In this document: positions 1 through 5,761 of the stretch, piece by piece
Layout of the letters: every line of letters starts with the position of its first letter
How positions within the stretch are numbered: position 1 is the first letter of the stretch
DNA from: Pseudomonas sp.
GTDB lineage: Bacteria; Pseudomonadota; Gammaproteobacteria; Pseudomonadales; Pseudomonadaceae
Length of the DNA: 7,293 nucleotides
NCBI GenBank assembly: GCA_026398835.1
Contig: JAPLSD010000507.1
Location: 1 to 7,293, forward strand
Direction: 5' to 3'
Translations under genes and position numbers: made by a program
The notes under the pieces: generated by a model
Told to the model about the DNA's origin: nothing
The model's input: the letters and a program-made list of their open reading frames with translations, nothing else
Database searches by the model: none

Positions 1-441
1 CAGGTGCACGTAGTGTGCGATGAATAAACCGGTTTCCAGTTCACCTTCCAGACGATAGGGAATGGGTTGATCGGGTTTTTTCAGCAGTTTCACCAGATCC
101 CGCACCTTGGGCCACAGGTTGGTGCGGATGGGCACCTTGAAATAGGCGCTGCGGTTGGGGCCCACCGTGAACCAATGCTCGTGCTCGCCTTCGGTCAGTA
201 GCATGTTCCCCAGGTGAATGCGGTACTCCAGGCTACGAACGGTCAGGTCGCTGTCGTTGGGGTTGTCGACGCGAAAGTGCAGTACGAATTTCTGCTCCAG
301 CAGTTTGGCCCGGACCACCTCGACCTTGACCAGGTGCACTTGGGGATCCGGCGTGTCGTCGCTAAACCAGGACGCGCAGCCGGAAAGCGTCAGCACCATG
401 AACAGGCTGATTATTCTTATTGTTCGAAACTCAGCGACCAT
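1..441 (-). CDS. LEA-type-2 family lipoprotein (partial, C-terminus off the left edge)
   Basis: Reading right to left, 147 codons are open with no stop before the window edge. The protein starts MVAEFRTIRIISLF, a basic then hydrophobic signal peptide, and has a lipobox L19-S20-G21-C22, so Cys22 should be lipidated. Ala at +2 is not an inner-membrane retention signal, so the outer membrane is the likely site. Residues about 35-147 fit the LEA14/water-stress (LEA2) beta-sandwich fold: alternating hydrophobic strands and the signature FRVDNPNDSDLTVRSLEYRI (residues 56-75), followed by LGNMLLTEG. Family members are usually about 150-165 residues, so little is missing. The start at 441 has AGGGAG 7 nt upstream; an internal ATG at 399 would remove the basic n-region. 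It lies 72 nt after ychJ on the same strand and is probably co-transcribed. The bacterial role is unknown; an envelope or stress function is only an inference from the fold. Confidence 0.85.
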   Translation of the reverse strand, partial: MVAEFRTIRIISLFMVLTLSGCASWFSDDTPDPQVHLVKVEVVRAKLLEQKFVLHFRVDNPNDSDLTVRSLEYRIHLGNMLLTEGEHEHWFTVGPNRSAYFKVPIRTNLWPKVRDLVKLLKKPDQPIPYRLEGELETGLFIAHYVHL

Positions 442-513
442 GCCATTACTCCCTTTGAGGTCCCAGTTTAGCAATCGGGTGTTCAAGGTGTCTGGCGTGA
501 TCCATGTTGAAAC

Positions 514-990
514 TCAGTTGAGGAAATAACTCGAGCAGCATTTCTTGAATTTCTGCCCACTGGCACAGGGGCAGGCGTCGTTGCGTCCGGCCTTGAGCTG
601 CACGGTGGGATCAATGAAGTACCAGTGGCCACTGTTCTGCACGAACGACGAGCGTTCGCGGTGGCTGTGTTCGCCAGCGCTGTCATGCCAGCGCGCGGTG
701 AAGGTGACGAAGGCGTGTTCGGGTTGGCCGCCAAACACCTCGGAGCTTTCCACTTCCAGGCCCAGCCAAGTGCTTTGAGCGCTCCAGTCACTGATCGATT
801 GACGATCCAGGCTTGCCTGTTGCGCGGGCAGGGTCGTCGCTACCAGGTAGTCCACCAGACCCAGCACATAAGCGCTGTAGCGCGAGCGCATCAAGGCTTC
901 TGCGCACGGCGCTGGGTGGCCCGCATGGTAATGGCCGCAGCAAGCATCCAGCGGAGTGCCGCTACCGCAGGGACAAATCGACGTACTCAT
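514..990 (-). CDS. ychJ: YchJ family protein (UPF0225) with two SEC-C zinc-binding motifs
   Basis: 158 residues, close to the 152 of E. coli YchJ. An N-terminal SEC-C motif (residues 6-22, CPCGSG with C6, C8, C17, C18 and nearby His) is followed by an NTF2-like core (about 29-130) with family blocks LMRSRYSAY (33-41), TWLGLEV (74-80), ERSSF (112-116) and GHWYFIDPT (121-129). A C-terminal SEC-C motif (C140, C142, C151, C152, ending FKKCC) completes it. SEC-C motifs bind zinc and resemble the SecA C-terminus, but the cellular role of YchJ is not established. The second motif reads CPCASG instead of the usual CPCGSG. I chose the ATG at 990 because the SEC-C motif follows at once; an upstream in-frame extension to 1044 would overlap the preceding gene and adds no conserved sequence. 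It starts 4 nt after the stop of the methyltransferase-like gene, indicating translational coupling; GGTGG lies 7 nt upstream. Confidence 0.93.
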   Translation of the reverse strand: MSTSICPCGSGTPLDACCGHYHAGHPAPCAEALMRSRYSAYVLGLVDYLVATTLPAQQASLDRQSISDWSAQSTWLGLEVESSEVFGGQPEHAFVTFTARWHDSAGEHSHRERSSFVQNSGHWYFIDPTVQLKAGRNDACPCASGQKFKKCCSSYFLN

Positions 991-994
991 CGTA

Positions 995-1492
995 TTACCA
1001 CCAATACTTGCCGAAGTTTTCCGGATTGGCCCAGAATCGGGCATTCAGCCAGTCGGGCACTTGTTTGTATTCAAGCAGATCGTAAGTGAACAGGGTCAGT
1101 ACCTGCTCGTCGCGCTGGAAGCGTTCACTGGCTTGCAGGGCCAGGGAGAAGAAATCAGTCTCCTGCCAGCCACAGGCTGAAAGATCCGCGAGCACAGCGA
1201 TGCGACTGGCATTGAGGTTGCGAATCCCGCCAAGCAGGTTCAGGCCATCGCGCTTGGGCAGATGCTCGAGGCAATCGACCGCCAGCGCCAGATCAAAGCG
1301 GCGCGCCGCCAGCTCGGGCGGCAAGGGGCCGGGGGCGGCTTGCGCCACACACGTGTCCGGGTGCGCCTGCTTGAACGCTTCGAGTGCCGGGAAGTCGCTG
1401 GCACCAATCAGCAACAGACGCTGTGGCGCATAACGGTCGAGCAAAGCGGCGAGGGCTTGCTGGGGTGTGCGCGAAGAAATACCTGCGGTCAT
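995..1492 (-). CDS. Methyltransferase-like protein, probably DUF6231 family
   Basis: 165 residues, cytoplasmic, no signal peptide or membrane segment. The order of elements is that of a class I SAM-methyltransferase fold: a hydrophobic strand and loop [12 protein letters not shown] (24-35) in the place of motif I, then [15 protein letters not shown] (66-80), which closely resembles the 'D-x-LEHL' strand of class I methyltransferases, then a strand IAVLADL (98-104). The motif I loop is GASDFP, not GxGxG, so SAM binding is uncertain and the protein may be a non-catalytic or divergent relative. The C-terminus is aromatic ([13 protein letters not shown]). I recall a pseudomonad family called DUF6231 with this layout; the family name is from memory. 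The start at 1492 has GAGGAT about 7 nt upstream. It is the first gene of a probable operon with ychJ and the lipoprotein gene. The substrate is unknown. Confidence 0.75.
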   Translation of the reverse strand: MTAGISSRTPQQALAALLDRYAPQRLLLIGASDFPALEAFKQAHPDTCVAQAAPGPLPPELAARRFDLALAVDCLEHLPKRDGLNLLGGIRNLNASRIAVLADLSACGWQETDFFSLALQASERFQRDEQVLTLFTYDLLEYKQVPDWLNARFWANPENFGKYWW

Positions 1493-1520
1493 CGAAGATC
1501 CTCAATCAGAGCTGCAAAGA

Positions 1521-1547
1521 CTAGCGCGCCCGAACGCTCGGGCCTAG
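1521..1547. repeat. Short inverted repeat in the 5' leader of the minus operon
   Basis: GCCCGA (1528-1533) pairs with TCGGGC (1538-1543) around the loop ACGC, and an outer CTAG (1521-1524) can pair with CTAG (1544-1547) across an unpaired CGC. It sits 29-55 nt before the start codon of the methyltransferase-like gene, so it would lie in its mRNA leader. There is no adjacent T-run in either direction, so a terminator is unlikely; a stability or regulatory role is only a guess. Confidence 0.5.
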
Positions 1548-1640
1548 AGCGGGTTTTCGCTAAATGAAGGCATTTGCCGTGAGTATCGGACAAAAGCGGG
1601 TATGGCCTATAGCTGGCGGAGATTAAAGCTCCAGTCTTTA

Positions 1641-1676
1641 CTCCTGTGTGACCGGTAGGGGCCGGTAGCACAGGAG
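1641..1676. repeat. Strong inverted repeat (two-part stem), function unknown
   Basis: CTCCTGTG (1641-1648) is perfectly complementary to CACAGGAG (1669-1676). Inside, ACCGG (1651-1655) pairs with CCGGT (1662-1666) around TAGGGG, leaving a 2x2 internal loop. The inner part also contains the direct repeat CCGGTAG (1652-1658 and 1662-1668). No T-run follows on either strand, so this is not a canonical rho-independent terminator. It could be a REP-like element, an operator or part of an RNA leader; it does not match the usual pseudomonad REP core. Confidence 0.6.
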
Positions 1677-1705
1677 CATTCACAATTGAGATTGCCTTAC
1701 CGGTT

Positions 1706-1730
1706 GCTGCCGGGACGATGATCCGGCGGC
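1706..1730. repeat. Inverted repeat GCTGCCGG/CCGGCGGC
   Basis: GCTGCCGG (1706-1713) pairs with CCGGCGGC (1723-1730) with one G.U wobble, around a 9-nt loop. It lies 29 bp after the 1641-1676 hairpin. TACCGG (1698-1703), just upstream, could instead pair with CCGGTA (1662-1667) of the previous hairpin, so two alternative folds are possible on one RNA. No T-run follows. Confidence 0.5.
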
Positions 1731-1800
1731 TCCCCCTTGCGCCCAAGAAGAATTTTCATCGCCCTCTGGCTTATATCTCGTGGAAGTCGGTACTGTGCGC

Positions 1801-1819
1801 GCAAAGAATAATTCTCAAC
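1801..1819. promoter_or_regulatory. Candidate Fur-like palindrome upstream of the DUF1145 gene
   Basis: The perfect 11-bp palindrome AGAATAATTCT (1805-1815) sits in GCAAAGAATAATTCTCAAC, which shares the GAAT-ATTCTCA core with pseudomonad Fur boxes of the GAGAATGATTCTC type; by eye about 12 of 19 positions match such a box. It directly abuts the ribosome binding site GGGGGAG (1820-1826) and overlaps AATAAT (1807-1812), a possible -10 box, so a bound protein would block transcription. One site found by eye in AT-rich sequence is weak evidence. Confidence 0.25.
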
Positions 1820-1829
1820 GGGGGAGCGT

Positions 1830-2093
1830 ATGAAGGTGTTTTGGGGGCTGGGGAAGTTTTTGACCTTGCTGTTCTGGTTAGTGGTGGCGGTCAATTTGCT
1901 CAATCCGCCGATCCATCCGGTCCATCTAATGCTCAACCTCGCCGGCAGCCTGTTGCTGCTGATGCATCTTCTGGAAGTCGTGCGGTTCAATGGCAGTTTG
2001 AAAGGACGTACCCATCGGTGGCGTGATCGCTTACAGATTCTGCTGTTCGGCATTTTTCATCTGCAAACCGTCCCGGAGCCCAAACATGCGTAA
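1830..2093 (+). CDS. DUF1145 family small membrane protein
   Basis: 87 residues. Two hydrophobic segments (about 8-24 and 33-52) flank a short NLLNPPIHPVH loop (22-32), followed by HLLEVVRF (46-53), a basic stretch GRTHRWRDR (59-67) and a third amphipathic hydrophobic stretch (68-79). This arrangement, two membrane helices with NP and HLLE blocks, is that of DUF1145 proteins such as E. coli YhhL. Inner-membrane location is inferred; no function is established for the family. The ATG at 1830 is preceded by GGGGGAG (1820-1826), a purine-rich binding site at short spacing. Its last 8 nt overlap the start of the collagen-like gene, so the two are almost certainly translated from one message. Confidence 0.85.
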   Translation: MKVFWGLGKFLTLLFWLVVAVNLLNPPIHPVHLMLNLAGSLLLLMHLLEVVRFNGSLKGRTHRWRDRLQILLFGIFHLQTVPEPKHA

Positions 2094-2844
2094 TCTCTTT
2101 CTGCTGGCCGCTTTGTGCAGCCCTTTGGCCTATGCCCAAGTGGTGACGGTCGAAACCAATTCCTTGATGCGCTTGCCAAACACCACCAGTGCCTTGCAGC
2201 TGGAGCGATTGGACGTTGCCGATTACGGCACGCTGCTGATTCCCTCCAACGTGACCGAAGTGACCGTCGGAGAACTGCATCTGGGACGCGAGGCACGGAT
2301 TGCCATCGTACCCGGCGAGCAAAGCCTGCAATTGAAAATCAACCACGCCCAATTGGGCAGCGGTAGCCAGATTACCTCCCGCGGAGCGCCGGGCACTTAC
2401 CTCAAGGCTGCCAAGCCTGGGCGTGACCTCAACTTGCGGATCCACTCGCTGAGTGCGCAAGAATTGTCGGTGGATGCCCGCGGCGGTGCCGGTGCGCCGG
2501 GTTACGTTGGCCTGGATGGTGCTAATGGTCAGGCGCCGGGTTGTGCCTGGGGCCAGGCCGGTCGCGGTGCCGATGGCGATAACGGTGGTGATGGCCATCC
2601 CGGTGCGTCCGGTGCGCATGTACGAGTGCAATTGCCGCGAGACTATCCGGGCGCGCAGATCAAGGTCTGGGTCGACGGTGGTGCAGGCGGATTGGCCGGC
2701 GCCGCTGGCAAGCCAGGCGCGGGCGGCAAGTCCAAAGGCTGCTTCGTTTACCGCGCCGATGGCGGCAAGAGCGGGCGTCCTGGCGTTGAAGGCCAGCCAG
2801 GACCTGCCGGTGATGCCGGCTCAGTGACGGTGCAGCGGTTGTAA
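2086..2844 (+). CDS. Secreted collagen-like, glycine-rich protein
   Basis: 252 residues from the ATG at 2086, which has GGAG 8 nt upstream and gives a clean signal peptide MRNLFLLAALCSPLAYA, probably cut before Gln18; a longer in-frame reading from 2023 would bury it. Residues about 38-130 show short alternating hydrophobic strands (RLDVADYGTLLIP, TEVTVGELHL, SLQLKINHAQL), suggesting a beta-solenoid. Residues 131-252 are rich in Gly with collagen-like stretches (GADGDNGGDGHPGASGAH; GVEGQPGPAGDAG). The Gly-X-Y register breaks often, so a true collagen triple helix is doubtful. This half is two copies of one module (127-183, 191-252), each with one Cys (C153, C219). It is probably periplasmic, surface-bound or exported; no anchor or secretion tag is visible. 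It overlaps the upstream DUF1145 gene by 8 nt. Role unknown. Confidence 0.85.
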   Translation: MRNLFLLAALCSPLAYAQVVTVETNSLMRLPNTTSALQLERLDVADYGTLLIPSNVTEVTVGELHLGREARIAIVPGEQSLQLKINHAQLGSGSQITSRGAPGTYLKAAKPGRDLNLRIHSLSAQELSVDARGGAGAPGYVGLDGANGQAPGCAWGQAGRGADGDNGGDGHPGASGAHVRVQLPRDYPGAQIKVWVDGGAGGLAGAAGKPGAGGKSKGCFVYRADGGKSGRPGVEGQPGPAGDAGSVTVQRL

Positions 2845-2872
2845 GCAGTTTCTAAGATGTGTGGCGTTTGAT

Positions 2873-2930
2873 GGACTGGGCACTCCTACAAGGTTTGCGT
2901 ATCTCTTGTAGGAGTAGGGACGCCTAGTCC
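2873..2930. repeat. Long REP-like hairpin between convergent genes
   Basis: ACTCCTACAAG (2882-2892) and CTTGTAGGAGT (2905-2915) are an 11-bp perfect inverted repeat with a 12-nt loop. Outside it GGACTGGGC (2873-2881) pairs with GCCTAGTCC (2922-2930), one G.U wobble, leaving AGGGAC (2916-2921) as a one-sided bulge. The TGTAGGAG block and the following TTGCCCGCGA (2931-2940) are the two halves of a common pseudomonad REP sequence, here pushed apart. It lies between the stops of the collagen-like and copD genes, a usual place for REP or REPIN elements. It may shield both mRNA 3' ends. No T-run, so not a classical terminator. Confidence 0.65.
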
Positions 2931-2958
2931 TTGCCCGCGAGACGTCCGTCCAGACGCC

Positions 2959-3423
2959 TCAGAAGCCTGGCCTTGCCGACGCCACGGCCACCAACAACAA
3001 GCCCAGCAGCAGATTAATCCCCACCAAACGCCGAATCCTCCCCAGTGTCGCAGCACCCGTCGGCCAATCCTCGGCCAACACCGCTTTGCGCAGTTCCGGC
3101 AGTTGCAATGCCTGAATGCGGATAAACAGTGCCGTCATCACCAGGTACAGCCCCATCATCACCTGCACATAACGCGGTGCGGTTTCAAAGCCGTTGAAGC
3201 GCAACTGAATCAGGCCAACACCGCTGATCGGCAAAAGCACTACAGCGACCCAGACCCACACAAAAAAACGTTGAAACACTTCTACCCACAGCTTCAATCG
3301 CGCCGGACCTTCAAGTGCCGTCATTGCGGCGGGGCGCAGGACCATCCAGGCGAAAAACATGCCGCCGACCCAGACCAGGGCCGCCAGTACATGCAGGGTG
3401 TAAACAAGGGCAAAGGGTGTCAT
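2959..3423 (-). CDS. CopD family integral membrane protein
   Basis: 154 residues with four predicted membrane helices (about 5-27, 52-74, 84-105, 132-150). Helix 1 carries YTLHVLAALVWVGGMFF with His11 and the VWVGG motif typical of the CopD/copper-resistance D domain family. The loop between helices 3 and 4 is basic (ELRKAV; RIRRL). The single-domain length matches standalone CopD-like proteins, not the longer CopD of copper operons. No copA, copB or copC gene is in view, so a role in copper uptake is not supported by context; heme or metal-linked membrane roles are equally possible. The start at 3423 has GGAG 8 nt upstream. It is divergent from dinG across a 98-bp gap and convergent with the collagen-like gene, so it is probably monocistronic. 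Confidence 0.85.
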   Translation of the reverse strand: MTPFALVYTLHVLAALVWVGGMFFAWMVLRPAAMTALEGPARLKLWVEVFQRFFVWVWVAVVLLPISGVGLIQLRFNGFETAPRYVQVMMGLYLVMTALFIRIQALQLPELRKAVLAEDWPTGAATLGRIRRLVGINLLLGLLLVAVASARPGF

Positions 3424-3484
3424 TCGGGTACTCCGTTCTGCGCGGGATGAATTAGCGGGTTATGATAGCGGCCGATTCGAACCA

Positions 3485-3500
3485 CTGAAAATTTATCCAG
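3485..3500 (+). promoter_or_regulatory. Candidate LexA (SOS) box upstream of dinG
   Basis: CTGAAAATTTATCCAG fits the LexA rule CTG-N10-CAG exactly, with an AT-rich centre; 12 of 16 positions agree with CTGTATATATATACAG. It ends 21 nt before the dinG start codon. A possible -10 box TATGAT (3461-3466) lies just upstream, though without a good -35, so LexA bound here would sit on the start of the transcript. E. coli dinG is a known LexA-regulated gene, which makes the position meaningful. The half-sites beyond CTG/CAG are only partly symmetric. Confidence 0.55.
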
Positions 3501-3521
3501 CGTTTTTCGCGCCCGAAGACC

Positions 3522-5666
3522 ATGATCAGCAACGAACTCAAATCCCAGATCCAGGGCGCTTACTCGCGTTTTCTCGAAGCCAAGAGCCTCAAGCCGCGTT
3601 ACGGCCAGCGTTTGATGATCGCCGAGGTGGCCAAAGTCCTCGGTGACATCGAAACCGATGACGAAGGCCGGCGCAGTGGCGACCCCGCAGTAGTGGCGGT
3701 TGAGGCCGGCACTGGTACCGGGAAAACCGTGGCCTACAGCCTGGCGGCGATTCCTACCGCCAAAGCCGCCGGAAAACGCTTGGTGATTGCCACGGCGACC
3801 GTCGCGTTGCAAGAGCAAATCGTCTACAAGGATTTGCCGGACTTGATGCGCAACAGCGGGCTGAACTTCACCTTCGCCCTGGCCAAGGGGCGGGGCCGTT
3901 ACATGTGCCTGTCCAAGTTGGATATGTTGCTGCAAGAAGGCCACGCGCAAACCGCCACGGCGCAGCTTTTCGAAGAAGAAGGCTTCAAGATCGAGGTCGA
4001 TGAGGCCAGCCAGAAGCTCTTTACCAGCATGATCGAAAAGCTTGCGGGTAATAAGTGGGACGGCGACCGTGACAGTTGGTCCACTGCCCTGGAAGACCAG
4101 GACTGGGCGCGGCTGACCACTGATCACAGCCAGTGCACCAACCGTCATTGCCCGAACTTTGGCCAGTGTGCCTTTTACAAGGCCCGCGAAGGCATGGGCA
4201 AGGTCGACGTTATTGTTACCAACCACGACATGGTGCTGGCCGACCTGGCGTTGGGCGGAGGTGCGGTATTGCCGGACCCACGTGACACGCTTTACGTGTT
4301 CGACGAAGGTCACCACCTGCCAGACAAGGCCATCGGCCACTTTGCTCATTACACCCGCCTGCGCTCTACCGCCGACTGGCTGGAACAGACTGCCAAGAAC
4401 CTCGCCAAACTGCTGGCCCAGCATCCGCTGCCCGGTGACCTGGGCAAGCTGATCGAGCAGGTTCCGGAGCTGGCGCGCGAGATCAAGACTCAACAACAGT
4501 TCATGTTCACGGCCTGCGAGCAGGTCGCCGACTTCAAGCCTGGCGAAGACGTAGAAGGTCGCGAACGGCCGCGCCATCGATTCGTCGGTGGGGTGATCCC
4601 CGAGCACATGCGTGAAATGGGCATCGAGCTGAAGAAAGGCTTTTCGCGCCTGACCGATGTCTTCACCCGGCTCACCGAGCTGCTCAAGGAAGGCATGGAT
4701 GGCGAGGTCAACATTGGCATCGCCAGCAATCAGGCAGAAGAGTGGTACCCGTTGTTCGGTAGTTTGCTGTCCCGATCCCAAGGCAATTGGGAGCTGTGGA
4801 CCGCATTTACTGCCGAAGATCCGGAAGACAACCCGCCGATGGCCCGTTGGTTGACTCTGGCCGAAAGCGGTTCGCTGTTCGACATCGAGGTCAACGCCAG
4901 CCCAATCCTTGCGGCAGAAATGCTCCGACGTAACCTGTGGAACGTCGCCTATGGGGCGCTGGTGACCTCGGCCACCTTGACTGCACTGGGTACTTTCGAT
5001 CGTTTCCGCATGCGTGCCGGTCTGCCAAAAAAAGCCGTGACGGCGGTGGTGCCAAGCCCCTTCCATCACGCGGATGCCGGTGTGCTGCGGGTCCCTGACC
5101 TGCGCGCCGACCCTCGGGATGCTCCCGCACACACGGCGGCGATCATCCGCGACCTGCCGGCACTGGTCGAAGGCTCGCGCGGCACGCTGGTGCTGTTCTC
5201 GTCGCGTAAGCAGATGCAGGACGTATTCGACGGCCTGGATCGCGACTGGCGTAAACAAGTGTTCATTCAAGGCAATCTGTCGAAACAGGAAACCCTGAAC
5301 AAGCACAAGGCGCGGGTTGATGGCGGTGACTCCAGCGTGCTGTTCGGCCTGGCGAGCTTCGCCGAGGGCGTGGACTTGCCCGGCGCCTATTGCGAGCACG
5401 TGGTGATCGCCAAGATCCCGTTCTCGGTGCCGGATGACCCGGTCGAAGCGGCGCTGGCCGAATGGATCGAAGCTCGCGGCGGCAATCCGTTCATGGAAAT
5501 TTCCGTTCCGGATGCCTCGCTGAAGCTGGTCCAGGCCTGCGGCAGGCTGCTGCGTACCGAAGAGGATCGTGGCACCATCACCTTGCTCGACCGACGTCTG
5601 GTCACGCAACGCTACGGTAAAGCCATTCTCAATGCGCTGCCGCCGTTCCGCCGGGAAATTTCTTGA
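3522..5666 (+). CDS. dinG: ATP-dependent DNA helicase DinG
   Basis: 714 residues, matching the roughly 716 of E. coli DinG. Superfamily 2, XPD-like 5'-3' helicase with an iron-sulfur cluster that unwinds forked DNA, D-loops and RNA-DNA hybrids during SOS repair and at replication-transcription conflicts. All motifs are present: Walker A AGTGTGKT (62-69), motif Ia VIATATVALQEQ (88-99), cluster cysteines C129, C205, C210 and C216 with the last three spaced as in E. coli DinG, Walker B DEGH (261-264), motif III VTSATLT (481-487), LFSSRK (558-563), motif V FAEGVDLPG (613-621) and motif VI QACGRLLR (671-678). Nothing is missing, so it should be active. The ribosome binding site is weak (GAAGA close to the ATG). 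A LexA-like box lies 21 nt upstream; a hairpin 5 bp after the stop may end the transcript. Confidence 0.97.
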   Translation: MISNELKSQIQGAYSRFLEAKSLKPRYGQRLMIAEVAKVLGDIETDDEGRRSGDPAVVAVEAGTGTGKTVAYSLAAIPTAKAAGKRLVIATATVALQEQIVYKDLPDLMRNSGLNFTFALAKGRGRYMCLSKLDMLLQEGHAQTATAQLFEEEGFKIEVDEASQKLFTSMIEKLAGNKWDGDRDSWSTALEDQDWARLTTDHSQCTNRHCPNFGQCAFYKAREGMGKVDVIVTNHDMVLADLALGGGAVLPDPRDTLYVFDEGHHLPDKAIGHFAHYTRLRSTADWLEQTAKNLAKLLAQHPLPGDLGKLIEQVPELAREIKTQQQFMFTACEQVADFKPGEDVEGRERPRHRFVGGVIPEHMREMGIELKKGFSRLTDVFTRLTELLKEGMDGEVNIGIASNQAEEWYPLFGSLLSRSQGNWELWTAFTAEDPEDNPPMARWLTLAESGSLFDIEVNASPILAAEMLRRNLWNVAYGALVTSATLTALGTFDRFRMRAGLPKKAVTAVVPSPFHHADAGVLRVPDLRADPRDAPAHTAAIIRDLPALVEGSRGTLVLFSSRKQMQDVFDGLDRDWRKQVFIQGNLSKQETLNKHKARVDGGDSSVLFGLASFAEGVDLPGAYCEHVVIAKIPFSVPDDPVEAALAEWIEARGGNPFMEISVPDASLKLVQACGRLLRTEEDRGTITLLDRRLVTQRYGKAILNALPPFRREIS

Positions 5667-5670
5667 GGCA

Positions 5671-5692
5671 CGGTGGGCAAATACGCCCACCG
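5671..5692 (+). terminator. Candidate terminator hairpin after dinG
   Basis: CGGTGGGC (5671-5678) and GCCCACCG (5685-5692) form a perfect 8-bp GC-rich stem with loop AAATAC, starting 5 nt after the dinG stop. The downstream sequence CGTTGTCTATCTC is T-rich but has no continuous T-run, so termination may be partial and some read-through into the next gene is possible. Confidence 0.5.
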
Positions 5693-5761
5693 CGTTGTCT
5701 ATCTCATGTCGCCAAATTCCACACAGACCGTTCACTGGTCGTTAGGGAGAACCTCGTTCCT

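Larger units (their letters stand above)
1493..1829. other. Divergent intergenic region with several hairpins
   Basis: These 337 bp separate the two divergent gene blocks and should contain both promoters. I find no convincing protein gene, tRNA or named riboswitch. It holds three inverted repeats (1521-1547, 1641-1676, 1706-1730) and a palindrome (1805-1815) just before the DUF1145 gene. No clear sigma-70 promoter pair stands out on either strand. On the minus strand TATAAG (1775-1770) resembles a -10 box but lacks a matching -35. On the plus strand AATAAT (1807-1812) resembles a -10 but also has no good -35. Confidence 0.7.

Noticed and set aside
446..505. 19-residue frame (MDHARHLEHPIAK...) between ychJ and the lipoprotein gene
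   Set aside because: Uses codons rare in this background (AGA, AGG, GGA, CTT) and has only a weak binding site; kept as unlikely.
1489..1746. 85-codon minus-strand frame whose stop overlaps the start of the methyltransferase-like gene (ATGA)
   Set aside because: Starts at a TTG without a ribosome binding site, runs through two hairpins and has no recognisable sequence; the ATGA overlap is probably chance.
1987..2631. 214-codon open frame antisense to the collagen-like gene
   Set aside because: In register with the sense gene; the translation is the mirror of the Gly-rich codons and has no start context.
2845..2958. Bidirectional rho-independent terminator between the collagen-like and copD genes
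   Set aside because: The stem is strong but no T-run follows on either strand, and REP sequence blocks explain it better.
2959..3423. Copper resistance or copper uptake function for the CopD-like gene
   Set aside because: Only the single membrane domain is present, with no cop neighbours, so a copper role cannot be claimed.
3420..5735. 771-codon open frame antisense to dinG
   Set aside because: It is in codon register with dinG and exists because dinG lacks TTA, CTA and TCA codons; the translation has no recognisable domain, whereas dinG has every helicase motif.
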